Shown here: piece by piece, positions 1 to 7,674 of the stretch
Position numbering within the stretch: the stretch's first letter is position 1
Layout: the number at the start of each line of letters is the position of its first letter
From: Candidatus Parcubacteria bacterium
GTDB taxonomy: Bacteria > Patescibacteriota > Minisyncoccia > Phycocordibacterales > Zambryskibacteraceae
Assembly (NCBI GenBank): GCA_019661895.1
Contig: JAIFWO010000005.1
Coordinates: 1-32,757, forward strand
DNA: 32,757 bases
Reading direction: 5' to 3'
Translations under genes and position numbers: made by a program
Notes under the pieces: generated by a model
Told to the model about the DNA's origin: nothing
Seen by the model: the letters and a program-made list of their open reading frames with translations, nothing else
Databases searched by the model: none

Positions 1-22
1 CTTATCCAACTGGGAGGTTCGA

Positions 23-1261
23 ATGCGAAGGCTATTGAAGAAACCGCCCAATCGGGTTGAGGTGGACAGGCAGTTGGAGGAAAGATACGGCTTCATACCA
101 ACCGAGATCGAGGCCAAGGAATTGCTTCTCGGTTCCGTCAATGCCGTAGATCATGCCTATCGAGCAGTCATCATGACTGATACAGATGGGACGATATACG
201 ATTGGAACCTAAAAGCGGAGGAGATGTTCGGCTACTCGAGAAGAGAGGTCATGGGCACATCAATCGACCGACTTTTGCCTGAGGAGCTGCGCGAATCTCA
301 CAGGGTCAAGGTAAAAGAGTTCAACGAAAGCGGCAGATTGGAACATCCCATGCACTCATCTTCCGTGTTCATGGTGGCCGTGCGCGCGAATGGTGAGCGA
401 TTTCCCATCGAAGCCGAGGTCTCGAGATCGAGACTCGATGGCGATGATATCTTCACAGTATTCGTCGAGGATATTACTAAACAGCTCGCGACCGAGGAGA
501 AATATCAACAACTCCTTCACTCCGAGCGCCAAGCTCGCGAAGAAGCGGAGAGAGCCAATCGGGCCAAGGTAGAGTTTATGGCCAGGGCATCTCACGAGTT
601 GCGGACACCCTTGAATGCAATTGGAGGTTTTGCCGAGCTTTTGCTCGGTGGGGTATACGGACCGCTAGACAACACGGGGCAAGTCCAAATCTTGCAACGT
701 ATCCAAAGAGCTACTAAGGAACTCGGCGCGCTTGTCGAAGACATTCTCGACTTTTCGAAAATCGAGGTCGGCAAGGCGCGATATCACTATAAGTCTTTCT
801 CGGCCCAACACGTTGTAGACTTGGCAGCTCATCACATCGGCAAGCTCAATCCAGGCGTAGAGTTTGCCCGAGCCGAGATTCCTTCCACTGTAGATATTTA
901 CGCCGATGAGGAGCGCGTAGGGCAGATCCTACGTAATCTCTTATCGAATGCCGTGAAGTTTACCCTGGAAGGATGTATTACAGTCTCATGCTCTTCCGAG
1001 GACGACTGGGTCTACCTAAAAGTAGCCGACACGGGCATCGGTATGAGTCGTAATGTACTGACAAGACTCTTTGAGCCTTTCTACCAAGCAGAGATCGACT
1101 TCCGAGGCCACGGCCTTGGGCTTGCAGTCAGTTTGGAGCTCGCCCAAGCTATGGGCGGAAATCTAACAGTGGAGAGCCAGGTAGGCAAAGGTTCGACCTT
1201 CACCCTGAAGCTGCCCAGAAAGGCGCCGCCGGATAGTGATGTTTCGCCACTCGCAGAATAA
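23..1261 (+). CDS. Soluble PAS-domain sensor histidine kinase (HisKA + HATPase_c)
   Basis: PAS-like region (VIMTDTDGTIYDWNLKAEEMFGYSRREVMG), H-box SHELRTPLNAI, N-box LSNAVKFT, G1 ADTGIGM, G2 GHGLGLAVS. No obvious TM segment. SD GGAGG upstream of ATG. Confidence 0.93.
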   Translation: MRRLLKKPPNRVEVDRQLEERYGFIPTEIEAKELLLGSVNAVDHAYRAVIMTDTDGTIYDWNLKAEEMFGYSRREVMGTSIDRLLPEELRESHRVKVKEFNESGRLEHPMHSSSVFMVAVRANGERFPIEAEVSRSRLDGDDIFTVFVEDITKQLATEEKYQQLLHSERQAREEAERANRAKVEFMARASHELRTPLNAIGGFAELLLGGVYGPLDNTGQVQILQRIQRATKELGALVEDILDFSKIEVGKARYHYKSFSAQHVVDLAAHHIGKLNPGVEFARAEIPSTVDIYADEERVGQILRNLLSNAVKFTLEGCITVSCSSEDDWVYLKVADTGIGMSRNVLTRLFEPFYQAEIDFRGHGLGLAVSLELAQAMGGNLTVESQVGKGSTFTLKLPRKAPPDSDVSPLAE

Positions 1262-1277
1262 ATCCTGCGAGTTTTTT
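1250..1277 (+). terminator. Intrinsic terminator after histidine kinase gene
   Basis: CTCGCAG-N8-CTGCGAG followed by TTTTTT. Confidence 0.8.
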
Positions 1278-1282
1278 ATTTC

Positions 1283-1774
1283 TCAAGCAGCCGCGGCGTT
1301 TTCGAGGCCTTTGATATCGATCTTCTTCATCTTAAGCATTGCTTGTAAGACGCGATCGGACTTGGCCTTGTCTGGATCAGAGAGCAATTCCCCAAGTGCC
1401 TTCGGGATGATCTGCCATGAGAAGCCGTATTTGTCTTGGAGCCATCCGCACTGCTGGGACTCTGGATTTCCACCTTCCGACAACCGGCCCCAGTAATAAT
1501 CGACCTCTTCTTGATCCTTGCATTCCACGTAGAAGGAAACCGCGCCTGAGGGCTTGAAGAATGGTCCGCCGTCGAGAGCCATGAACTTCTGCCCTTCAAG
1601 TTCGAAGACAGCGGTGAGCACCTTGCCGTCGAAGCCCTTCATCGGCCCTTCGGTGACCCCTTCCGGGTAACGTTTGATGCTTTCGATCTTAGAGTCTTTA
1701 AAGATCGAGACGTAGAAGTTCATAGCCTCCTCGGCGTTTCTATCGAACCAAAGGAATGGGGTGATCTTTTGCAT
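1283..1774 (-). CDS. VOC-superfamily protein (PhnB / 3-demethylubiquinone methyltransferase-like)
   Basis: MQKITPFLWFDRNAEEAMNFYVSIFKDSKI...QCGWLQDKYGFSWQIIP is typical of the PhnB-like VOC family. Confidence 0.9.
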   Translation of the reverse strand: MQKITPFLWFDRNAEEAMNFYVSIFKDSKIESIKRYPEGVTEGPMKGFDGKVLTAVFELEGQKFMALDGGPFFKPSGAVSFYVECKDQEEVDYYWGRLSEGGNPESQQCGWLQDKYGFSWQIIPKALGELLSDPDKAKSDRVLQAMLKMKKIDIKGLENAAAA

Positions 1775-1775
1775 A

Positions 1776-2195
1776 TTACATTTGTTGGTTAGCCTCCAAA
1801 ATGCTTAGGCGGTTGCCCTCGGTATCCACGAAGGTGACGTACTTCCCCACTCCTGGGATATCCATGGGTTCACCGCTAACTTTGCCTCCGGCCTCGTTCA
1901 CTCTCTTCATGGCTGCCTCCACATTTTCCACCGCAATGACAAAGGAGGGGTGCTTGCCCATCTCATCATCAGGCTTTTTGTACATTCCACCATTTATCCT
2001 TCCCTTTTCGAGTGGCATATTCTTCTCATCTCCTTCGGTCGTCTGCATTACCACATACTCGCCCATCTCAGCCCCGAGCATTTGCGGCTTCCAGCCAAAG
2101 GCCTTTTCATAAAAGGCGGCGGCTCGATTCTTGTCCTCATATGGCATCTCGAAGTGTACGACTGGATTCATAAATTTATTACGATTAGCAACCAT
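1776..2195 (-). CDS. VOC-family glyoxalase/bleomycin resistance-like protein
   Basis: NPVVHFEMPYEDKNRAAAFYEKAFGW...GKVSGEPMDIPGVGKYVTFVDTEGNRLSILE. True start may be the internal Met near 2171. Confidence 0.88.
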   Translation of the reverse strand: MVANRNKFMNPVVHFEMPYEDKNRAAAFYEKAFGWKPQMLGAEMGEYVVMQTTEGDEKNMPLEKGRINGGMYKKPDDEMGKHPSFVIAVENVEAAMKRVNEAGGKVSGEPMDIPGVGKYVTFVDTEGNRLSILEANQQM

Positions 2196-2207
2196 TAATA
2201 AGACACG

Positions 2208-2594
2208 CTACTTTGCCTCTCTTATCTCACTTCCATCTTGGTTCGTGCGATACACATACTCACGACCTTGGGCTTGCACCGTTACCTCATAACCCGGTGT
2301 GACTACCGCAGCGCAACTCTCCGCCGGACCGCCTAGGCCGAGGCATGAGTCGGACCACTCCTTCTCAAACGCGCTCATCACGATAATAAGACCTTGGTCA
2401 ACCTTGATTCTTTCAGCCACGAGCGCTCGCACCTTCGACACTGCTTCTGGGACAGGAAGATTGTGGATACTACCTGGAGGCGCATTGTCCGCTGAGGTGG
2501 GAGTCGGGTTTGCCTCTCTCTTTGATGTGAGAGCATATAAAGCAATGAGCAGTACTATAATGGCGGCTATAGCGATGTAATATTTATTGTTCAT
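2208..2594 (-). CDS. Small single-TM hypothetical protein (shorter start than the track ORF)
   Basis: MNNKYYIAIAAIIVLLIALYALTSKRE gives an N-terminal TM. The longer 2208..2780 ORF runs through the hairpin at 2643-2672 and into the end of the next gene, so the 2594 start is preferred. Confidence 0.65.
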   Translation of the reverse strand: MNNKYYIAIAAIIVLLIALYALTSKREANPTPTSADNAPPGSIHNLPVPEAVSKVRALVAERIKVDQGLIIVMSAFEKEWSDSCLGLGGPAESCAAVVTPGYEVTVQAQGREYVYRTNQDGSEIREAK

Positions 2595-2642
2595 GTATGG
2601 TATTAAACGAGTACAGTCTATAATTATAACAAAAGTGTAAAG

Positions 2643-2672
2643 AAAACCCGTCTCCGTTAGGATTCGGGTTTC
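2643..2672 (-). terminator. Probable terminator of the 2693..3418 gene
   Basis: Minus strand: AAACCCG...CGGGTTT followed by TCTTT. Confidence 0.6.
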
Positions 2673-2692
2673 TCTAGCCTTTGGCTGAGATA

Positions 2693-3418
2693 CTAGAGAC
2701 TGGAAACTACAGGATAGAAGCGCAATTGCAAGAGCTTCAAACCGTTGTTGTCGTATGCCCAGAAGTAACCTTCGAGGCAAGGATCGAAGAGGCTCACCGT
2801 GGTAGCGCCACAGGCCGTGATGACATCGGTCAGCGAGGAGTCGATGTCGATCGTAGTCAAGGTGGTGGTCACGTCTCTAAAGCTCGATTTGCCGCCATTA
2901 CGAAGGAAGACTTCGTTGGAAGTCGAGCAGACCTCCTCAAGAGTCAAGGGATCGATCGAGCATGTAGTGATCTTCGATTCGCCGCCTGGTTTACCGAGCG
3001 GGCGAGCCCAGATGCTATATGTTCCTGGAGCCGGGAGTTTGAAGCTGGCTTGGCCGTCGGTGCCGTTGGCGTCGAGGACCTGGAAGGAGCCGTCCGTACT
3101 CTGAGAGAGTAAGATCTTAGTCCTTACCGGATCGGCAGGCTTGTTGCCGCCTAGGGTGACGAAGATCCTATGCCCGTCCCCTCCTGTCATATCGGCGCTT
3201 TTATCCTTAGCGACACCGATGATGTTCAAGTTGTAGTGAGTGCCCGAGGGTGCCCCATTGCCTGTAGTGGATCCGCCCGTATCAGTATTGAAGAACGACT
3301 TGATCGAATCAATAACATTGGCCGTATTGGCATCATTGTGCCGGATGACGACCACCGAGCTCGCGATGATGAAGGCCAGCAAGAAAACAGAGACCGCTGC
3401 TAAATTTTTATTTTCCAT
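2693..3418 (-). CDS. Secreted/membrane-anchored hypothetical protein
   Basis: N-terminal TM (LAAVSVFLLAFIIASSVVVI), then a Thr/Ser/Gly-rich extracytoplasmic region with four Cys. Long ORF with its own terminator. Confidence 0.7.
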   Translation of the reverse strand: MENKNLAAVSVFLLAFIIASSVVVIRHNDANTANVIDSIKSFFNTDTGGSTTGNGAPSGTHYNLNIIGVAKDKSADMTGGDGHRIFVTLGGNKPADPVRTKILLSQSTDGSFQVLDANGTDGQASFKLPAPGTYSIWARPLGKPGGESKITTCSIDPLTLEEVCSTSNEVFLRNGGKSSFRDVTTTLTTIDIDSSLTDVITACGATTVSLFDPCLEGYFWAYDNNGLKLLQLRFYPVVSSL

Positions 3419-3506
3419 ATCTTGTTAATAATATTAATACCTGCGAAAGCACCCTTAATTGTATACCTGGTAGAAACAAGCTCAACCATGATATACACAG
3501 GTATAG

Positions 3507-3689
3507 TTACTTCTTCAAGCCCTGGTAAGCCAAGTATCCGCCAACAATAAGACCGACCCAACTTACCCAAACTGGTGCAACGAAAGATCCTACGACCAAA
3601 CTCCAATGGTTAAGCAGGCGTAAGAGATGCACTAAGGTCACGAGTAAGAAAATGGTTCCAGTAACTTTCCTATACGTGGTGTGATTCAT
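3507..3689 (-). CDS. Small two-TM membrane protein
   Basis: MNHTTYRKVTGTIFLLVTLVHLLRLLNHW...PVWVSWVGLIVGGYLAYQGLKK; two hydrophobic helices. Confidence 0.6.
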   Translation of the reverse strand: MNHTTYRKVTGTIFLLVTLVHLLRLLNHWSLVVGSFVAPVWVSWVGLIVGGYLAYQGLKK

Positions 3690-3764
3690 AAAAAATATAA
3701 TGATTACCTATTTATAGTACTCTATATTTACAAAATAAAATCCTGTTATCCCCGAACTAGAATT

Positions 3765-3794
3765 GAGCAAATAAAATAGCCCAGAGTCACTTCT
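3765..3794 (-). terminator. Possible terminator of the unlisted GTG-start small ORF
   Basis: Minus strand: AGTCCAGA-AGTGAC-TCTGGGCT followed by ATTTTATTT. Confidence 0.5.
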
Positions 3795-3954
3795 GGACTA
3801 AATGCTCTTGGACTCGTTCTCTTGCTGAGTCAAGGTTGAGGGCCACCATGATGTCCCTTTTATCCCTGAGAGCCGCATCGATCTCACGCAGCAACCCTTC
3901 ATCAAACGGGCCACTCTGTGCTTGTTTAAGAATCTCCGAAGTTTTGCGCGGCAC
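3787..3954 (-). CDS. 55-aa small soluble protein with GTG start
   Basis: (M)PRKTSEILKQAQSGPFDEGLLREIDAALRDKRDIMVALNLDSARERVQEHLVQK*. AGGAGG lies 5 nt before GTG and a terminator-like hairpin overlaps the stop. The track lists a different frame here. Confidence 0.65.
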   Translation of the reverse strand: MPRKTSEILKQAQSGPFDEGLLREIDAALRDKRDIMVALNLDSARERVQEHLVQK

Positions 3955-4093
3955 GGTATCCTCCTAGCTAAGTTATCGAGTAAGACCACGGAATTCTGAT
4001 AGCAATATTACATGGAATTCCATAAAAGAAAACCACTGCCCTTTCCGTGAAATTGCAACGAGTAAGTATTTCTAGTATAACAATAAATACATA

Positions 4094-4122
4094 TTGACAA
4101 ACGATAAGAGCTAAATTAAGCT
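4094..4122 (+). promoter_or_regulatory. Sigma70-type promoter for the DUF2975/HTH operon
   Basis: TTGACA - 17 nt - TAAGCT. Confidence 0.55.
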
Positions 4123-4126
4123 AAGA

Positions 4127-4154
4127 GTCGGCGCTGAATGGACGTTGCGCCGAC
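4127..4154 (+). promoter_or_regulatory. Inverted repeat GTCGGCGC-N12-GCGCCGAC abutting the first ATG
   Basis: Perfect 8-bp arms. The second arm ends at the base before ATG 4155. Confidence 0.8.
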
Positions 4155-4652
4155 ATGATTTCGCTAAATCACATGAAAAGAAGTTCAACAATATTCCTTC
4201 AGGTTGTAATAGTGGCTCTAGGCATCGGTGCATTTCTCCTCCTGCTTTGGGAGCCTCAGATCGAGGGAGTGAACGCACACGCCACGAACTTTGAAATATA
4301 CTTCAAGGATCCATTTCTGGCGCTTGTGTATGTAGGTTCCATTCCCTTCTTCATTGCGCTGTATCAAGCATTTAAGATGTTGGGATATGCCCGACAAAAT
4401 AAGATATTCTCGCAGGTAGCGGTAAACGCGCTGCGAACGATAAAGTATTGCGCCCTAGTTATCATCGGCTTTGTGGTAGTAGAAGAGATCTTCATTATGT
4501 TGAACCATGGTAATGATGATGCGACGGGCGGAGTTTTCATGGGCGTCCTCATTACCTTTGGCTCGATCGTCGTTGCCACCGCGGCGGCAGTGTTTGAAAG
4601 GACTTTGCAAAATGCTGTAGATATAAAATCTGAGAACGACTTAACTGTATAG
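4155..4652 (+). CDS. DUF2975-like four-TM membrane protein
   Basis: MKRSSTIFLQVVIVALGIGAFLLLLW... resembles the DUF2975 N-terminus, with four predicted TMs and an adjacent YozG-like HTH gene. Start may be 4173. Confidence 0.75.
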   Translation: MISLNHMKRSSTIFLQVVIVALGIGAFLLLLWEPQIEGVNAHATNFEIYFKDPFLALVYVGSIPFFIALYQAFKMLGYARQNKIFSQVAVNALRTIKYCALVIIGFVVVEEIFIMLNHGNDDATGGVFMGVLITFGSIVVATAAAVFERTLQNAVDIKSENDLTV

Positions 4653-4654
4653 CT

Positions 4655-4858
4655 ATGGCCATTATCATAAACATCGACGTCATGCTGGCGAAGAGGAAGA
4701 TGAGCGTCACCGAACTGGCGGAGAAAGTTGGCATCACGCTGGCCAATATTTCCGTGTTGAAGAATGGCAAGGCTAAGGCCGTCCGGCTGGGAACCTTGGA
4801 GGCGATTTGCAAAGCGCTGGAATGCCAGCCTGGAGATATTCTGGAGTATAAGAAGTAG
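4655..4858 (+). CDS. XRE/Cro-CI-type HTH regulator (YozG-like)
   Basis: MLAKRKMSVTELAEKVGITLANISVLKNGKAKAVRLGTLEAICKALECQPGDILEYKK is a textbook small HTH_26-like protein. Confidence 0.93.
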   Translation: MAIIINIDVMLAKRKMSVTELAEKVGITLANISVLKNGKAKAVRLGTLEAICKALECQPGDILEYKK

Positions 4859-4904
4859 ATGTAATCTCTTGTAAGAAATACTGTCCAAATTCGTTAGACA
4901 TTTT

Positions 4905-5516
4905 ATGCGTATACGACATATCGTTATTCTGGCTACTTCAATCTTTTTGCTCTCTACTCTTCAAGTTCATGCTGCAGAGCATGGTACAGAAGTAGAGCGA
5001 TTTAATATGACTGCCAATGAGGCGGAGGCCATATTTAATTCTTTTCATGGATGCGAGGATAATACAGTCGGGGTTACCGTTAGACAAAGTTTAATAAAAT
5101 CAGGGCCAGAGGGTAAAGAGCAGGTGGCTGAATTGTCTATCTTTGGCTCTTTCGAAAATATTTGTGACTCGAATCTAGACAAGCATTTCTACGCCACAAC
5201 TACTGTTAGTCGGACCGAATTCTCTCAAGATGATCTCCAGGGAGCAAGCCTTCAAAAAAGTTTCGAGACCCCGGATGGCTACGATATGAATCTAAATATT
5301 GTTTGGAAGGGTGAAGGTGAGATTAAAATATATGATAATAAAATCAGAAACGATGTAGATATCTACAAGATGAGAGGTAAGTCTAATGTTTCCATGCGCA
5401 GTGCTAGTACTACAGGCACTTTCTTAATCAACGGACAGGATTATATATCTGGGAGCACGAACACCTATGGCAATCTAAGTACAGTCTACTCAAACGTCAC
5501 CACGCTAACTAAATAG
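4905..5516 (+). CDS. Secreted hypothetical protein
   Basis: Sec-type signal MRIRHIVILATSIFLLSTLQVHAAE, then no recognised domain. Confidence 0.65.
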   Translation: MRIRHIVILATSIFLLSTLQVHAAEHGTEVERFNMTANEAEAIFNSFHGCEDNTVGVTVRQSLIKSGPEGKEQVAELSIFGSFENICDSNLDKHFYATTTVSRTEFSQDDLQGASLQKSFETPDGYDMNLNIVWKGEGEIKIYDNKIRNDVDIYKMRGKSNVSMRSASTTGTFLINGQDYISGSTNTYGNLSTVYSNVTTLTK

Positions 5517-5587
5517 AAAGTCTTTCTCGCCCTGGCAAGAGGAGATGGTGGTCTATATTACCGGTCGAAAATTGCTATTTTCGGCAC

Positions 5588-5607
5588 AAATTTTACGCTT
5601 AAAATTT
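5588..5607 (-). terminator. AT-rich hairpin immediately after tRNA-Asn CCA
   Basis: AAATTTTA-CGCT-TAAAATTT perfect 8-bp arms directly downstream of the tRNA 3' end. Confidence 0.4.
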
Positions 5608-5681
5608 GGCTCCGCGGGTAGGATTCGAACCTACGACCAAGCGCTTAACAGGCGCCTGCGCTACCACTGCGCCACCGCGGA
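5607..5681 (-). tRNA. tRNA-Asn (anticodon GTT), 3' CCA encoded
   Basis: Cloverleaf: TCCGCGG ... anticodon loop CTGTTAA ... T-loop TTCGAAT ... CCGCGGA + G + CCA. Confidence 0.95.
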
Positions 5682-5723
5682 ATATCGAAATGATAGCAGA
5701 ATACCGCTCTAAATCAAACAAAA

Positions 5724-5741
5724 CCGGCGCCTAGGCGCCGG
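5724..5741 (-). terminator. Intrinsic terminator of the propeller-like lipoprotein gene
   Basis: CCGGCGCCTAGGCGCCGG perfect palindrome followed on the minus strand by TTTTGTTT. Confidence 0.8.
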
Positions 5742-5746
5742 ACATA

Positions 5747-6958
5747 CTAAGGTACTTGGGTGAGTCCACTGAGGATCTTTCGAAAGCTTGGATCCGACTT
5801 CCGAAGGTCTGCGTACGCCTGGCTCTGGAAACCGCCATTTGCCAATGAGGCATTGAGCGTATCCATAAGAGCGGAGAACTTCCAATCCGGCCCGTGCCAG
5901 ATCTTCCACTCCGACTTCATAGTTAGAACCGATGGCCAGAGCATGAGTACGTCCCTCGCTTCGTCATAAACGAAAGAGGCGCGATAGAGCGAGGCCACCA
6001 CTTGCCAAGGATTCTTGCGCGAGACAAGCGGATGCGGAAAGGTCTTGAAATGCAAACCATCCTTCGAGACTGCGAGGAAGAGCTCGTTATCTCCGCAACC
6101 GTATGAATTCGGCGTAGAATCTGGGAAAGCTGCAACCACCGCAAGGTACACTTGCAGAGGCTCAACCCATCTCCACTCTCCATGCCAAACCATGAATCCT
6201 GGCTGATGCAGATACACCGTGCTAGGTTTGCTCCAGCGATAATCGGCGATCGAGTTCACGCTGTCTGCATTCTCGGCCTCGCGCACTTCTACCGAGGTAC
6301 TCCTACTCCTACAACCCAGCGGGCCCGCGTTCACTGAATACATCTTGGGCTTACCGGGACCAAAGGCGAAGGATTGCGAAATGACATTGTGACTCCTCTC
6401 GGCGACGATCGTCTTCCCTTCTGTCCAATGCACTCCATCGCGCGTTGAGCGGATGGTAATGATGTTTGAATCGAGAGTGGCCAGACGATTGGTGAAGAAA
6501 AGCTCCTGCGTCCTCGAGTTGAAGACCAGATCCGGATCAGAATTATTCTGGCCTAGAGGCGGCGAGGTGATGATCGGATTCTTCGCTCCTTCGAGCACGC
6601 TCCAATGGTCAGCATCATTACCTACCAGGAATGATGGGTTCTCGTAGTAGGCGTTACCGCCCGGATAAGGGGTCATCATCATCAAGAATTGCTTGCCCCT
6701 CCACACCTGATTCAGCCACAAAACGGAAGGGTGCACAGCCTGATGCGAGTACTCGCCAGTCGGTACATCGAGGACGACGGGCGCTCTTATCACTGGTACA
6801 GGGTTAAGCGAGTCTGCAAGCTCTGGGTAGAGTTTGGGCGGGTCGCCGGGACGCAGACCAACAAGTCCTTGCGGCGCAGGCGTGTCTTGGCATGCGTTAA
6901 CAAGAATCAACGCAAGCAAGACGCAATATTTAGGAAACCATGAGCATTCCTCTTTCAT
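5747..6958 (-). CDS. Lipoprotein with glycosidase/sialidase-like beta-propeller character
   Basis: Hydrophobic leader then NAC|QDTPAP (lipobox-like). Repeated blade-like motifs (DADHWSV, SRTQELFFTNRL, TRDGVHWTEGK, VSKDGLHFKTF). GGAGG 4 nt before ATG 6958. Confidence 0.65.
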   Translation of the reverse strand: MKEECSWFPKYCVLLALILVNACQDTPAPQGLVGLRPGDPPKLYPELADSLNPVPVIRAPVVLDVPTGEYSHQAVHPSVLWLNQVWRGKQFLMMMTPYPGGNAYYENPSFLVGNDADHWSVLEGAKNPIITSPPLGQNNSDPDLVFNSRTQELFFTNRLATLDSNIITIRSTRDGVHWTEGKTIVAERSHNVISQSFAFGPGKPKMYSVNAGPLGCRSRSTSVEVREAENADSVNSIADYRWSKPSTVYLHQPGFMVWHGEWRWVEPLQVYLAVVAAFPDSTPNSYGCGDNELFLAVSKDGLHFKTFPHPLVSRKNPWQVVASLYRASFVYDEARDVLMLWPSVLTMKSEWKIWHGPDWKFSALMDTLNASLANGGFQSQAYADLRKSDPSFRKILSGLTQVP

Positions 6959-6989
6959 ACTACCTCCAGGTAGCAATGGGTCTGGTACG

Positions 6990-7017
6990 AGTCTATGCCT
7001 TTAGGTAAAGTTGTCAA
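6990..7017 (-). promoter_or_regulatory. Promoter of the propeller-like lipoprotein gene
   Basis: Minus strand: TTGACA - 16 nt - TAGACT. Confidence 0.6.
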
Positions 7018-7025
7018 ACAAAAAT

Positions 7026-7047
7026 CCCGCCAGCCGAAGCTAGCGGG
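7026..7047 (-). terminator. Orphan terminator-like hairpin upstream of the lipoprotein promoter
   Basis: Minus strand: CCCGCTAGC-TTCG-GCTGGCGGG then ATTTTTGTTT. No minus-strand gene lies upstream of it. Confidence 0.6.
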
Positions 7048-7086
7048 AGTCATTCAATGAGCACAGCTTGAGACCTTTTTCTTTGC

Positions 7087-7098
7087 TATAATAATTAT
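7087..7098 (+). promoter_or_regulatory. Extended -10 promoter for the 7099 gene, leaderless geometry
   Basis: TGC-TATAAT, then 6 nt, then ATG; no SD. Confidence 0.65.
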
Positions 7099-7656
7099 AT
7101 GAAAAAGGCAGCGATTATCGTCGTACTTGTCGTTATTGCCGGTATTGGCGGTTGGTACCTTGGCCATAGGCGCGAGGCGACTTCCACTAAGCAAGAGCCG
7201 GTTAAAGTTGCGCCGACCGTGGATCACCCAGATGCTTCCAACGCTACGTTCTTATTTGAAGATGGTCCAGTCACCCTGAAAAAGGGTGCAGCTACTACCG
7301 ACGTCACTCCAAACGGCGAGGTCACTCAAGACACCACGCTTACCGACGACATTGCCTACGGAGATATTAATAAAGACGGCAAGACCGACACCGCCGTCCT
7401 CTTGGTACAGTCTGGCTCGGGCTCGGGGATCTTTCTATACGTTGGCGCCTATCTCTCTGGCGTGGTTACTTATAAGGGCTCGAACACGGTATTTATCGGA
7501 GACCGCGTCACACCGAAGAGTGTCTCAGTCGATAAAAGCGGCGTCATCACCGTCACCTATCTGGACCGCAGAGCCAATGAGCCTTTGGCCGCCGACCCCA
7601 CGGTCCTTACCACCAAGCGCTTCGTCTACGCCAACAGCCAGCTTGAAGAGAAATAG
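7099..7656 (+). CDS. Membrane-anchored hypothetical protein with DxNxDGxxD calcium-loop-like motif
   Basis: N-terminal TM (AAIIVVLVVIAGIGGWYLG); GDINKDGKTDTAVLLV. Confidence 0.7.
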   Translation: MKKAAIIVVLVVIAGIGGWYLGHRREATSTKQEPVKVAPTVDHPDASNATFLFEDGPVTLKKGAATTDVTPNGEVTQDTTLTDDIAYGDINKDGKTDTAVLLVQSGSGSGIFLYVGAYLSGVVTYKGSNTVFIGDRVTPKSVSVDKSGVITVTYLDRRANEPLAADPTVLTTKRFVYANSQLEEK

Positions 7657-7674
7657 AATCCGTGCTTTAATTGC

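Noticed and set aside
2595-2780. N-terminal extension of the 2208..2780 ORF
   Set aside because: Runs through a terminator-like hairpin and the end of the upstream gene; MNNKYY at 2594 begins a clean TM segment.
3798-3989. 63-aa minus ORF in the track
   Set aside because: Alternative frame of the better supported GTG ORF 3787..3954, which has an AGGAGG site and a terminator.
5544-5700. Possible plus ORF starting MVVYITGRK after GAGGAG
   Set aside because: Reads through the antisense of tRNA-Asn; no support as protein.
6956-7053. Minus-strand 31-codon frame MTPASFGWRDFCLTTL... ending at the lipoprotein start
   Set aside because: No RBS and it overlaps the terminator-like hairpin and promoter; likely chance.
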